Of a DNA stretch of 64,000 nt, positions 36,201 through 46,507 are shown one piece after another. Location of the stretch: positions 13,851,285 to 13,915,284 of the forward strand of contig NC_092651.1 in assembly GCF_032118995.1 (NCBI RefSeq). The letters are read 5' to 3'. Origin of the DNA: Asterias amurensis (taxonomy: Eukaryota; Echinodermata; Asteroidea; Forcipulatida; Asteriidae). The first letter of the stretch is position 1, and every line of letters starts with the position of its first letter. Below the pieces are notes generated by a model. That model was not told where the DNA came from, searched no databases, and saw only the letters and a list, made by a program, of their open reading frames with translations. Made by a program: the position numbers and the translations under genes.

Positions 36201-37733
36201 GGTATTGAGAGAGTGTTCTCTATCATGGAGGCCAAGGCCAACGCCATGAAGATAAGAACTACTGAGACGGAGGTACTGGTAGCGTCTGCTCAAAATGGCA
36301 TGCTGGAAGAGAGACTAAAGCTCTGTAAAGAACTGTGGGATGCTGGAATTAAGGCAAGTAGTTAAGACTCTTTTTACATGTGACTAGAATTTCTTGGACA
36401 GCAAAAGAAAGAAGGACATGTTTGAAGCAGATGTTTACTACCAAACACAGACTCAGGAGCTCTATACATCAGTATGAAATGGAAATACTTTGGTCATGTC
36501 AGTTGAAGACACTGACAAAACCTTGAAAAAAAATCAACAGTTAAGGAAGAGTAGAGGAGACAAAGTGGAAGACGGAAGCCGAGACGATGAGATGGGTCAA
36601 GGGATATGACTGATCTCAATGTGAATACATTAATTTGCCTTGAGTAAGATTTGAAGCTTTACTTTGTGTAGGTAGTGAGCACTAAACTGGAGACAACTGT
36701 GTAACAATAGTAGTCTCTGCTTGAAAGAAAAGGTGGTTCTTAGAAGAACCAGAGGCAAGAAAAGTCTTAAGGGCCTATGCTTGAAAAAGAAAAAAAACGT
36801 GCTCCATTTTTTTCAAAACAGGTAATCTAGTCATTACCAAATTTCCACTGAAGACTTTTTAAAACTGGCATAAAACTAAGCACACATTGTGCCTGTCGCC
36901 CTTCAACTGAGTTATTTCGTACACGATTCAATTTACATCATCTTAATGAGTTGCAGTAATCATTTGTTCTTCTTTGGTTGTGCAGGCAGAGGTGGCATAC
37001 AAGAAGAATCCAAAGATGCTGAATCAGTATCAGACGGCAGAGACTTCAGGCATCCCAATCATTGCTGCCATAGGGGACGCAGAGTTAAAGAACGGCACGG
37101 TCACAATACGAGACACCGAAACAAGAAAAGAGGTGGGCAACAACGGCTATTCATTTTACACATAAACATCTTTTTAAACACCTCCTAATTTCAAATAATA
37201 TTTCTATGAGAGTTTATTTGCAATTCACATGCAGGTGATTAGTGAAAGATCAACTTGGACAAATTTAACATTTTTAAAAAGAAATTATAGAAAGGTTAAT
37301 AAGTGTTATGATTACATGTACTTTAGTAAAACTTAAGAACAATTGTTTCATAATTTAAACACCACCACATTATGTTCAGTGATGTAGTGCGGGGACAAAA
37401 TCTTGAGTTTCATGTAAAGCCTCGACGTGCCTAAGAATCAAAACAGCACTATGATGTTACACTATGAACTCGATCCAAACGAGGAAATGGAAAATACAGG
37501 AAGAAAAAAATCCTTCATTCAGTCCAGCACAGACTGGTTTCATGCTGGTTTTCTGAGCATTGATACTTTGGATAAAAGTCAATAATGGTTTGAGTGGTTT
37601 TGTTCACCATTTTTGAAATTTTGTTCCTGTTATTAATTCTTGTATTTCTGTTTATATCTTTCAGGAGCAGGTATCTCGAGCAGACGTTATATCCGTTATT
37701 AAAGATCGATGTAAATTATCTGCGACGTGTTAG
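30234..37733 (+). CDS. HARS: Histidyl-tRNA synthetase, cytosolic form
   Basis: Class II synthetase that charges tRNA-His with histidine. Twelve coding exons: 30234-30329, 31948-32037, 32407-32622, 32882-33007, 33460-33567, 33738-33836, 34275-34496, 34949-35021, 35526-35635, 36177-36353, 36986-37132, 37665-37733. They give 510 residues; the human enzyme has 509. A WHEP domain spans about 3-45. The core starts at FVLKTPKGARDY (56-67). Motif 2 is [16 protein letters not shown] (158-173). The histidine-specific motifs are [10 protein letters not shown] (326-335) and AGGGRYDGL (362-370), motif 3 is GVSIGIERV (385-393), and the anticodon-binding domain follows about residue 405. The protein ends KLSATC. 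The start codon is the first ATG in frame and gives the expected WHEP N-terminus. All introns are GT-AG except the tenth coding intron (36354-36985), which is GC-AG. Confidence 0.97.
31297..31401 (+). CDS. HARS: Alternative HARS first exon with a mitochondrial targeting sequence
   Basis: Inside the first intron, an ATG in a good context (AACATGG) opens 35 codons that end exactly at CAG|GTAATA in phase 0, the phase needed to join exon 2 at 31948. The peptide begins [20 protein letters not shown] and continues [15 protein letters not shown]. It has five Arg/Lys, three His, no acidic residue before position 34, and hydrophobic and basic residues alternating, as expected of a cleavable mitochondrial presequence. 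Joined to exon 2 it would give a 513-residue form lacking most of the WHEP domain. Animals without a separate HARS2 gene make both enzymes from one locus, so this is the likely source of the mitochondrial isoform. A CCAAT box (inverted, 31120-31125) lies upstream; a promoter there is inferred. Confidence 0.7.
32690..32790 (-). repeat. SINE fragment in HARS intron 3
   Basis: Read on the minus strand it starts AAGTCGTGGCTGAGTAGTCA and GTGCACTGGACTTAAGTC, matching the tRNA-like head of the SINEs at 1-408 and 1335. Only the head portion is recognisable. Confidence 0.4.
35333..35420 (-). repeat. SINE fragment in HARS intron 8
   Basis: The minus strand reads CATGGCACTTGTGTCCTTGT and GCAAGAAACTT, the body phrase that follows the tRNA-like head in the other SINE copies. 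The other HARS introns hold no recognisable repeat. Confidence 0.4.
36354..36359 (+). promoter_or_regulatory. GC-type splice donor of HARS coding intron 10
   Basis: The exon ends ATTAAG and the intron starts GCAAGT. The partner acceptor at 36985 is a normal TTGTGCAG. AAG|GCAAGT is the classic context of functional GC donors. Any nearby GT donor (for example GTAGTT four bases on) would break the frame across the conserved [15 protein letters not shown] junction. Confidence 0.85.
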
Positions 37734-37859
37734 GCATCAATTTATCTTCATCAAGCTAAGGAGATGTTAACAACTTCTTCATCATAGTCAGAAAATATGT
37801 CATTGTCAACATCCATAAGAATTTAGGAACATAGGCCTTTTAAACCATACCTTTCTTAA

Positions 37860-38203
37860 AGGCACTTGACGCTATTGGTTATCACTCAAAATAGTTGTTA
37901 ACATAAAAACTTACTTGGTAACGAGCAATGGAGAGCTGTTGATAGTATAAATCATTGTGATAATTGGCTCCCTCTGAAGTAATATAGTTTTTCAGAAAGA
38001 GGTTAATTCTCAAACAAAAAATAAAAGCCTTCAGCTGAAGCCTTTTTTTATGCATCTGGAGCACACAAAGTAATGCAACAAGGGTGTTTTTTTTTTGCAT
38101 TATTCTCTTGGAAATTCGGTGACCAATTTTATGCATACATGTATGTTGAGATACACCAAGTGAGAATACTGGTCTTTAGCAATTACCAAAAGTGTCCAGT
38201 GCT
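37860..38203. mobile_element. Miniature element, family K2, just downstream of HARS
   Basis: It starts after TTAA (37856-37859) with AGGCACTTGACGCTATTGG and ends with the inverted CCAAAAGTGTCCAGTGC. The second TTAA is lost. Internal phrases TTACTTGGTAAC and ATTGGCTCCCTCTGAAG look like a family I remember as abundant in echinoderms. AATAAA at 38020-38025 inside it is the first poly(A) signal that I see after the HARS stop (37733), so the element may supply the HARS 3' end. Confidence 0.55.
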
Positions 38204-38680
38204 GGAAGAGGCTGGAAGGTAAACTAGTCTGGTTGGCAATGCCTATTTATGTTTTAAGAATTACGGTACTCTAATTGTTATTGGGGAATGTGATGTAAGC
38301 AAAGTTGGGTCCTAGTTTCAGAACTTATTGTCGGCAATGAATCTTACCCCTGTCAAGTGAAGACAGCCAAAATATCAGCCATGATATAAATGTGATGTGC
38401 CGTCTGAAACATTCTATTTACATGTATGATTGTTGAGCTATACTTGTGTTACTGGCCTCAATGAAGTGTTATTTGAGAGCTCTTATTCGCATCTATTTGA
38501 TGAGCAAAAAAAAAAAAAAGTTTTGAGTTTAAACAGGAAGTGCCTGGTTTGGCAAGGAACGCCACATTATGTGTTAAGTCTGCACTGTCAGGTGATTAAT
38601 AAAAATATGAAACACAACTAGGGCATGGCCATGTTTTGGCTGCTCTAACCAGAATCATAATGGAGCTTTGGTCACCAGTT
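38204..38680. other. Non-coding stretch, nothing recognised
   Basis: Single-copy-looking AT-rich DNA with an A-run at 38507-38519. Confidence 0.35.
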
Positions 38681-38684
38681 TTAA

Positions 38685-39067
38685 AGGAACGCGTTGCCTT
38701 GGATCGGTCGAGTTGGTCTTTGAAAAGCGTTTGTAACCGTTTGTTATAAAATGCATATGATTAGAAAGATATTTTAAAAGTAGAATATAATGATCCACAC
38801 AAGTATCACTCGAAGTTGCATGGTTTTCCTCTTACCTCGTCGACAAACACGGGCGACCATTTATGGGAGTCAAATTTTTGACTCCCATAAATGGCCGACC
38901 GTGTTAGTTCGCAAAGTTAAAGGAAAACCACGCAATTTCGAGGCAAATATGTGTGAATCATTGTATTCTACTTTTAAAACATCTTTCCAACCATATGCAT
39001 TTTATAACCAATGGTTACAAAACGCTTTTTATAGACCAACTCGTCCGATCCAAGGCAACGTGTTCCT
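38685..39067. mobile_element. K1-family TTAA MITE, full length
   Basis: The ends AGGAACGCGTTGCC and the inverted GGCAACGTGTTCCT are flanked by TTAA at 38681-38684 and 39068-39071. The hairpin core is at 38860-38905. At 383 bp it matches the copies at 24302 and 24908. Confidence 0.75.
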
Positions 39068-39525
39068 TTAAATGTAGCTGCAGTACATTGTTTGCTGTGT
39101 GATGCATCACATTTTGAACAATTTTTTAGTAAAAAATGAGACATCTCACTCTAATACAATCACAAGGCAGAATCTTTGTACAGGGTGTTATATTATACAG
39201 AATAGACCTTAGTGCTGTTGACATGGTTAATTTACAATTTGCAGGTTAATGGAAAACTATTTTTTGTGCTCAACTATCGGCAATGCAGTACCCAGTTGAT
39301 TGGCCAATTCAAAATCAGACATTGAACCAATATGTTTGTATGAGATAGATTGGTTGTTGCCAGCTTTGTGTTTTTCCCCGTTTTGATATTTGCCAACTTC
39401 GCTTGATGGGAATATCATCTGAACAAACAAATCAATACTGCACTAAAGCAATGCAGTAAACAAACTCTGACCAGTTCAGGGGTCTATTGAAAGTGGCAAC
39501 AAAAATAAACATGACAATATGTTAA

Positions 39526-40058
39526 AGGGACACACCGGCTCACCGTTTACGCAATTTAGGGGTGTAGAATCATAAATAATGTTTTTATAGATGGTTGCTG
39601 TAAAAAAAAAAATCATTAAAATGTCACGTGTTTAGCGAAAAATGATTTTAAAAAACCAAAGCGGCCATATAACAAGCTTCCGTTACACGGACTCTTTGAA
39701 TGTGAATCTTATGTTAGATTTTTCACCATTACTTACATTTTGTAGCGATAATTTGAATACATGATCTTTTTCGTCAATTATTCGTAAATAATTTTGTAAA
39801 AAAAAGATTTAAATTTGGTTAAGTAAGTTACTCTTAGACGGCTGAAAGTAAAACTAGCCCGGAAGGTCACGTGATTGTTTGTACCACTTTTTGGTTAGAA
39901 CAATCACGCGACTTGCGTTTTTGTCTTAAAATGCTCAAAAACCGCTAAATTTGATGATTTTTTTTTAAGACTGTTCTTCTTCATTCCTGGAAGACCGTTG
40001 AAGTCATATCTTAGTCTATTTTGTAGCCCCAAAAGCCCAATTCGGCTGGTGTGTCCCT
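39526..40058. mobile_element. TTAA-type miniature element, family K3
   Basis: The ends AGGGACACACCGGCT and the inverted GGCTGGTGTGTCCCT are flanked by TTAA (39522-39525, 40059-40062). The inner arms include mirrored TCACGTGATTG and CAATCACGCGA near 39870-39910. Like K1 it has TTAA and a 5'-AGG end but is otherwise unrelated in sequence. 39072-39521 before it shows nothing recognisable. Confidence 0.65.
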
Positions 40059-40062
40059 TTAA

Positions 40063-40799
40063 CTGTTTGCAGGAGACATTTGATATTCGGGCATATTTCT
40101 CGCCGACTTCACAACAACACTGCACTTACTTACATGTATGAACTGTTAAAAGAACTGAATAAAACCCCATTTATCAAGATTAAACTTATTCAACTATGTG
40201 TTCTTTACGAATGGTTTTATTAGCTGTTCCAACCCTTAAGTATATCAGAGTCGAAACGTGTATCGTATTTTCTGTTTATGATTTCTTATGGTCATGTTAC
40301 ACGGAGCAAGTTACACGCAACCACTTCGGTTCCTGGATACGATAGACACGATAGACAATCTGACAATGTGACTTGTGTAGCCCTTTGTACAAAAGTATGA
40401 TATTGATTGGCAGATAGCAGTGTACTTTTTAAATCTTTTGATATGACGAAAAAGGTACACATTCCTGAACCCCTTTTAAAAACTATTTGAATGTAAAATT
40501 GAAGTACATCTTGTTCTAAATGAAACGCTCTTTGACTTTGTATAAATTGATCATGTCAAAGCTCCAGAGCCACAAAAATAAGCTCCCTCAACATTTTAAT
40601 GAATTCTAAACCTTACTTAAAAAATTATACATTATGGTATGTATGAATGATTGAGTCTTTGCACACGTATCTACCAATTATTCTTGTACTCGGTCAGTCA
40701 ATGCACTGGATTTATAAACATTTGAGACAGGTTTTTGAAGGAGAACAACAAGCAGACAAGTAAAAGGTGCAAAGTGGCATGAAACCTTGTAGGAGACCT
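40063..40799. other. Non-coding stretch, nothing firmly recognised
   Basis: 40660-40720 has a phrase (GCACACGTATCTACCAA) shared with the SINE-tail region at 20-37. The rest is AT-rich without paired arms. Confidence 0.35.
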
Positions 40800-40952
40800 G
40801 GGGTGGATTTCACAAAGAGTTAGGACTAGTCTTATCTCGAGTTAGGACCAGTTACTAGTCCTAATTTAGGACTATCCATGCAATTTGTATATTAAGTCCT
40901 AGGACTAGTCCTAAGTTAGGACTAGTCCTAACTCTTTGTGAAATCGACCCCA
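40800..40952. mobile_element. Short palindromic MITE, 153 bp
   Basis: GGGGTGGATTTCACAAAGAG and TTAGGACTAGTC at the left pair with GACTAGTCCTAA and CTCTTTGTGAAATCGACCCC at the right, giving an almost complete hairpin. AGACCT flanks both sides (40794-40799, 40953-40958) as a likely target duplication. Confidence 0.65.
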
Positions 40953-41224
40953 AGACCTGTACGGGCAGCTCGGGCCTATATTGGTACAGTTAAAAACAAA
41001 GTTTCCCACCCAGTCAACCAAGAAAAAGAATACTGAGTAAGGACCAAGACCGCGGGCTACTCTAATTTCTCTTCTTGTTTTTAATAATTGTTTGATTTGA
41101 TGACTTCATTTAATACGAACCCATGAGAGTCAGGAAGAGTAGGATACATTTAAAATCCAAAATGCACTAGACACTGGCTGGGCCCCCCTCGTCAAAAACA
41201 TCATAAACGCGAGCCACTTGGGCG

Positions 41225-41345
41225 GCTCTCATTCATTCCATTGGACAGAAGTCAAGTTAATTAACGGTCTCCTTATATAGCGCCATCTCACGGGAACGAA
41301 GGGCCAACTTAAACTGGTCTCCTGCCTATCTTTAACTGGTAACCA
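41225..41345 (+). promoter_or_regulatory. Diverged array-promoter remnant
   Basis: ATTGGACAGAAGT (41240-41252), TTAACGGTCTCC and TAGCGCCATCTCACG align in order with ATTGGACAGAAGT, TTAACGGTCCC and TAGCGCCCTCTTACAG in the promoter block of each array unit (e.g. 46508-46570). No CRE is left. It lies in the same orientation, immediately before the palindromic element that precedes unit 1, so it looks like the upstream edge of the array. 40959-41224 contains nothing else recognised. Confidence 0.55.
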
Positions 41346-41469
41346 AAAGACAAGACAGTACAAAGGTATGGCGTGTCAAACGTTGCATTATTCGATAATG
41401 TACAATATATGTGCGATGTTTCTCATAATATATGCGATAATTGTCACATATGTGCGATATTCATTTGAT

Positions 41470-41830
41470 GTATGCAATAAATGTAATATATATGCAATAA
41501 ATGTAATATATATGCAATAAATGTAATATATATGCAATAAATGTAATATATGTGCAATAAATGTAATATATATGCAATAAATTGTAATATATGTGCGATA
41601 AATTGTAATATATGTGCGATAAATTGTAATATATGTGCGATAAATTGTAATATATGTGCGATAAATTGTAATATATGTGCGATAAATTGTAATATATGTG
41701 CGATAAATTGTAATATATGTGCGATAAATTGTAATATATGTGCGATAAATTGTAATATATGTGCGATAAATTGTAATATATGTGCAATAATTTGCAATAT
41801 ATGTGCGATAATTTGCAATATATATGCGAT
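41470..41830 (+). repeat. Minisatellite in the left arm of the palindrome
   Basis: About six 19-20-bp units (GCAATAAATGTAATATATAT) are followed by ten 21-bp units (GCGATAAATTGTAATATATG plus T), then degenerate copies. The long reading frames here, on both strands, are products of the repeat. Confidence 0.85.
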
Positions 41831-43699
41831 AATTTTTAATATATGTTTGATAATTTTGTAGTATATTATATGCGATCATTTGTATGCGATGTTTTGTGAC
41901 GATATACATATGCGATAATTTAATATACATGTGCGATGTTCGTTCTTATATATGTGCGAAAACGGAATTGTGGGATATAGTATGACTTCCTGTCCACTTG
42001 ATCCCCGTATCCGTAATGTTTTAGATCGGGCCAGACTATACTCTTGACGGTATAGTGTGGTTCCTATGGTTCAATGAGATTGGCGTAGGGTTTATAGTGA
42101 TGGTCAGGGTACGAGACTCGAGCAGCGTATTTCCGAAATAGCCAGCCAGCCGCGTATTCGGATAATAGAACACATACAGTACAGGGAGGTGACAAAATGT
42201 TGCATTTTGCTCAAATCTGAAGGTGAAGATCTGTTTTACTCGAACGAATTCTGCAATATTAGCATAATTTAGATATGTTAATTGATAATATGTCAATTTC
42301 ATAGCTTCACATGATTAAAAAAATAATTTATAAAAAGTGAAAAACATTAACAAAACGTCAAAAAATGACCCGCAAACAAAAAGGCAAAAATTTGTAGTTT
42401 GTATTTTTGGCATTTTTTAATATGTCAAAAAATCATCACTGTGAAATACAAAACCATAACTTGAAAAGAGTTTATACCCTTCGTTAAAACAAAACATTTA
42501 ATTTGTAATCCAGAACTTTCAAGACTAATATAGTGGGCGTATCAAATTTTGGAGCTGGGTAAATTTGGTTCACTATCTAGTGGTTAATTAACCACAGTTA
42601 TTCTGACGCCATTGTCAATGTACATTCCGCCCAATTACATAGACGGTGGACTTAAACACAATTTGAAAAGAATTTGAACCCTTCGTTAAGACAAAAAGTT
42701 GCTTTCTTGTTCCAGAATCTTGAAGGAAGATAGACTAAGGGTATCAAATTTTGAGCTGGCTAACTTGGTCAACTATTATTGATTCTGCAATAAAAAGAAA
42801 ATGTTTGTCTTATCAATTACTAAATAAATTTTTTTATTGTTCGTAAGCATATACTCTTATGTTTGGAAGAAAAACACTTCTATTTCCAGGTGACTTTAAA
42901 TTGTAGAACAGTTACAGTTAGTAAATTACCGAGCTATATCTGAAACACTCATGATTGATTATTTTTAATTGTTGTCAATAAAATTTAAAAGTTCTTGTGC
43001 TATAAAAATTCAACTGTGTCTTGTTTGCAAAATCATTTTTCAAATTTTTGGAATATTAAGCACCACATTTATAGTTATGGTGTTGTATTTCACAGTGATG
43101 TTTTTTGACATATTAAAAAATGCAAAAAACACAAAATACAAATTTTTGCCTTTTTGTTTGCGGGTCATTTTTTGACGTTTTGTTAATGTTTTTCACTTTT
43201 TATAAATTATTTTTTTAATCATGTGAAGCTATGAAATTGACATATTATCAATTAACATATCTAAATTATGCTAATATTGCAGAATTCGTTCGAGTAAAAC
43301 AGATCTTCACCTTCAGATTTGAGCAAAATGCAACATTTTGTCACCTCCCTGTACTGTATGTGTTCTATTATCCGAATACGCGGCTGGCTATTTCGGAAAT
43401 ACGCTGCTCGAGTCTCGTACCCTGACCATCAGTATAAACCCTACGCCAATCTCATTGAACCATAGGAACCATACTATACCGTCCACAGTATAGTCTGGCC
43501 CGATCCAAAACATTACGGATACGGGGATCAAGTGGACAGGAAGCCATACTATATCCCACAATTCCGTTTTCGCACATTATAAGAACGAACATCGCACATG
43601 TATATTAAATTATCGCATATGTATACCGTCACAAAACATCGCATACAAATGATCGCATATAATATACTACAAAATTATCAAACATATATTAAAAATTAT

Positions 43700-43925
43700 C
43701 GCATATATATTGCAAATTATCGCACATATATTGCAATTTATCGCACATATATTACAATTTATCGCACATATATTACAATTTATCGCACATATATTACAAT
43801 TTATCGCACATATATTACAATTTATCGCACATATATTACAATTTATCGCACATATATTACAATTTATCGCACATATATTACAATTTATTGCATATATATT
43901 ACATGTATTGCATATATAATACATT
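43700..43925 (-). repeat. Minisatellite in the right arm of the palindrome
   Basis: The inverted counterpart of 41470-41830, but with seven 21-bp units where the left arm has ten, and two or three short units where it has about six. Confidence 0.85.
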
Positions 43926-44041
43926 TATTGCATACATCAAATGAATATCGCATATATGTGACAATTATCGCATATATATGAGAAACATCGCACATATATT
44001 GTACGTTATCGAATAATGCAACGTTTGACACGCCATATAAG

Positions 44042-46065
44042 GCGGCTAAAACTTGAAAATTAAGCTCTTTTTGACAGCTTTCAGAACTGACAGTTTGCTC
44101 ATAATTGCCTTATGGAAACAGGACAATGTGCTTTTGATATTAGGGTAAGTTACGATATGAAGAAATGTAACAGTTGTTTTTCTTTTGCCTAATTAGTAAA
44201 ATAGGATGGTCATGATAATTGCCAATTAGTGAGTCACACAGTCACACCATGCATATGCACACTGCGCAAACAAATGGCAGGCTTATTTTGTGCTGCATCT
44301 TTTTCGTTAAAAAGGGCAGGTAGATATTTGAATTGTTACGCTCATATCAATTTGAAGCCCCTACTGAACTGGGCAAGGTTTCACAAAGCTATTAAATTAA
44401 GCACAAAATACTGATTGACAAATTCCTTTGTTATTTTTAACCTACTATTTTAATTACTTTTTAATTTAACTTAGAAGTTAAGTAACCTTAGATAAGCTTT
44501 GTTATTTTTTATACTTTCCTTTATTTATAAAATAAAAACCAAGGCCCAACCTGAGCTGAGTGGGGCTCACACACAGTCACAGCCACACACATAACAATGA
44601 TTTTAAACTATCATCAACCATGTCAACAGCTCTCCATTGCATTGATTGTTACCTAGTAAGTTTTTATGTTAACAATTATTTTGAGTAATTGGCATTAGTC
44701 ATTATAGTGTCAACTGGCTTTGAATAGAGTGATTTCTTTTTATAATTTTACTTTACATTTGAAAATGTTTAAACCACAATCTCATTGACCTAACTTGTCC
44801 TATAATATTAAAATTGTATAATATTGTCAATCTTCAGTAATACAAATTAAAATTCCAGACGCCTGTCCATAATCACTCAGTCTCTTTTTGTCACTTTCCT
44901 TTCAATATCCACATGCTTTCCCTGTTTTGCATTTATATTACTAAAGAAATAGTTTTTTTTTCAATTTACACTAATTTACAGATACTGTTCAGACAGTGAG
45001 GACATCTCTGGACTTTACATGGGAAACTAGTGACAAGGAGCCAAGATTCATTAAAAGTTCAAGACCAGCAAAGGTAATATTGATGTTTCAAGTTATAAAA
45101 ATTGTTAAAACCTTCGGACAGTGTGAAAATGTTGTAAACTTTAATACACGATTACTTTGTTCAGTAGGATTATTTTTCAATGAGTCAAACTACAGGAGAA
45201 AGGGGCTGAAATTCAATTCACAAAGGCTACTTTAGAAAACAATAAATTATGAAAAGGGGACATAGAAAAGGGTAACCTACTAAGGTTGTGTTTTCAAGCT
45301 CAATAACCAATTCTCAAGAAAAATACAAATTAAAAGTACTTCTATTAATCAAGAGTTTAAGGGGGTATCCATTTATTTGTTGATCATAAATTAACCTTTC
45401 ACTCATTTTTTTGTTAATCGGAAATTAACCTCTCAATCAATTTTTTTGTTTATTTTCTCACTCTGCAGGCAATGTTTCGTAAACAAGGGACAAGAACTCA
45501 TCAGTAGGATTTGAAGCATTGCATGGTTGGAGTAATAACCAGGTGATGTTTGGGGTAGCACCATTTGTAAATCTCTTTTGAGTGATGTTGGTTCTCAACC
45601 AGTGGATGAAAACAGACAATTTCCTCAGAACACTATTCACAAGAGATTTTCACCTTGCACACACATCACCTGAAGAACCCATCAGAAGAAACATCAGCCA
45701 TCAATGCTAATGATGTTGGAATTGTATTACACGATACTAAACTGCTTAAAAAAGTGCTAGAAAAATACAAGTGAGAATTAAAGCTTAACAGTTTTTTGAC
45801 AATTAGTTATAATATAGAGAATACTTGTGACGTTCAACAACAACTTCTTGGTGTTATGTTAACATTGACAGTTTAACCAAATTTATTTGGACTCGTTCAT
45901 TGACAAATCAGAGAAAACCCACATGAATCACACAAGGCTACTTGTCAGGAATTTTATCTTTGCAACTTTCTAAAATTTGTATTGAACATTGGTGTGTTTG
46001 TTTATAAGAAAAAATGTAAACCACTGAAGCAATTTGTAAATAAAACATTGTTTATTCATTGGAAA
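44042..46065 (+). ncRNA. Predicted spliced transcript of array unit 1
   Basis: Segment 1 runs from about 44040 to the donor at 44144 (AGG|GTAAGT). Segment 2 runs from 44982 (acceptor after a T-run, TTTACAG; alternatives at 44993 and 44997) to 45073 (AAG|GTAATA). Segment 3 runs from 45469 (CTCTGCAG) to a poly(A) signal AATAAA at 46039-46044 with a T/G-rich stretch after it, about 790 nt when spliced. The first ATG (44112) reads METGQCAFDIR to the donor. With the 44993 acceptor it would continue in frame through 'SLDFTWETSDKEPRFIK' and AMFRKQGTRTHQ to a stop, about 52 residues; with 44982 it stops after 16. These signals are conserved in all seven units. Function unknown, and non-coding is the safer label. 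Confidence 0.45.
44365..44725 (-). repeat. Two decayed MITE pieces inside each array unit
   Basis: 44612-44725, read on the minus strand, has TTACTCAAAATAATTGTTAA, then CATAAAAACTTACTAGGTAA and CAATGGAGAGCTGTTGA, matching family K2 at 37860. 44369-44405 (ACTGGGCAAGGTTTCACAAA) resembles the arm of the MITE at 22431. The same pieces recur at the same offset in every unit, so they were in the ancestral unit before it was amplified. Confidence 0.55.
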
Positions 46066-46507
46066 TATTCAACAATGTTTGATCCCTTTGTTTGTTTTTT
46101 TCGACTCCATTGATTTTGAGGCAGACTCATAATTTTCCCCTGGCAAAAAGCCCAGTTAGAGTGAACGCTCTGTTTTTCATGAAAGTTTTGCCACCAAAAA
46201 GTTTCCAACAAAAGAATTTTCTTAAAATAATTGAAAAAACACCCTATCAAGTCGGGTCTGGTCGTGGAAATGTAAGCATGTAAAATTGTTCAATAGGTAT
46301 TGATTTTTGGGTAGTTAATAATATTGGTTATTCATTATTAACTCACTAAGGTTTCTTATCATCAATTGAGAAGGGAAAACACAAGGTTCCTGGCTACTAT
46401 TCTCTTCTATAGACAAGCATTCAAATGAACATTCCACAGCAGTTTATAAGGTTGTTAAAACGTGATTCAATTAGGATCAAGATAAAAATGACCTTTCTTA
46501 GGCTCAT

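Larger units (their letters stand above)
41369..44035. mobile_element. 2.67-kb palindromic element flanked by TA
   Basis: The ends TGGCGTGTCAAACGTTGCAT and its exact complement are flanked by TA (41367-41368, 44036-44037), as for Tc1/mariner-type insertion. The arms (about 41369-42465 and 43070-44035) are highly similar along their length, including a non-repetitive stretch at 41940-42460. The loop, about 42466-43069, contains two diverged direct repeats of about 195 bp (GAACCCTTCGTTAAGACAAA type, at 42475 and 42675). No transposase is present; the reading frames in the arms are the same sequence twice and have no known motif. It is inserted a few bases before the inferred start of array unit 1. 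Confidence 0.75.

Noticed and set aside
41388-41930. 180-codon minus-strand reading frame (and its mirror at 43598-43981)
   Set aside because: It is a translation of the 21-bp minisatellite (repeating TYITIYR). All frames on both strands are open there, so it is not a gene.
42036-42302. 88-codon frame in the palindrome arm, repeated at 43231-43425
   Set aside because: The two copies are the same arm sequence in inverted order and lack any transposase motif such as a DDE/D signature.
41470-43925. CRISPR-like look of evenly spaced short repeats
   Set aside because: The units abut without unique spacers, and the window is clearly animal DNA.
44996-45235. 79-codon frame present in most array units
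   Set aside because: It reads through the donor at 45073 into intron sequence, and the frame differs in unit 2. Only the part before the donor is a plausible exon.
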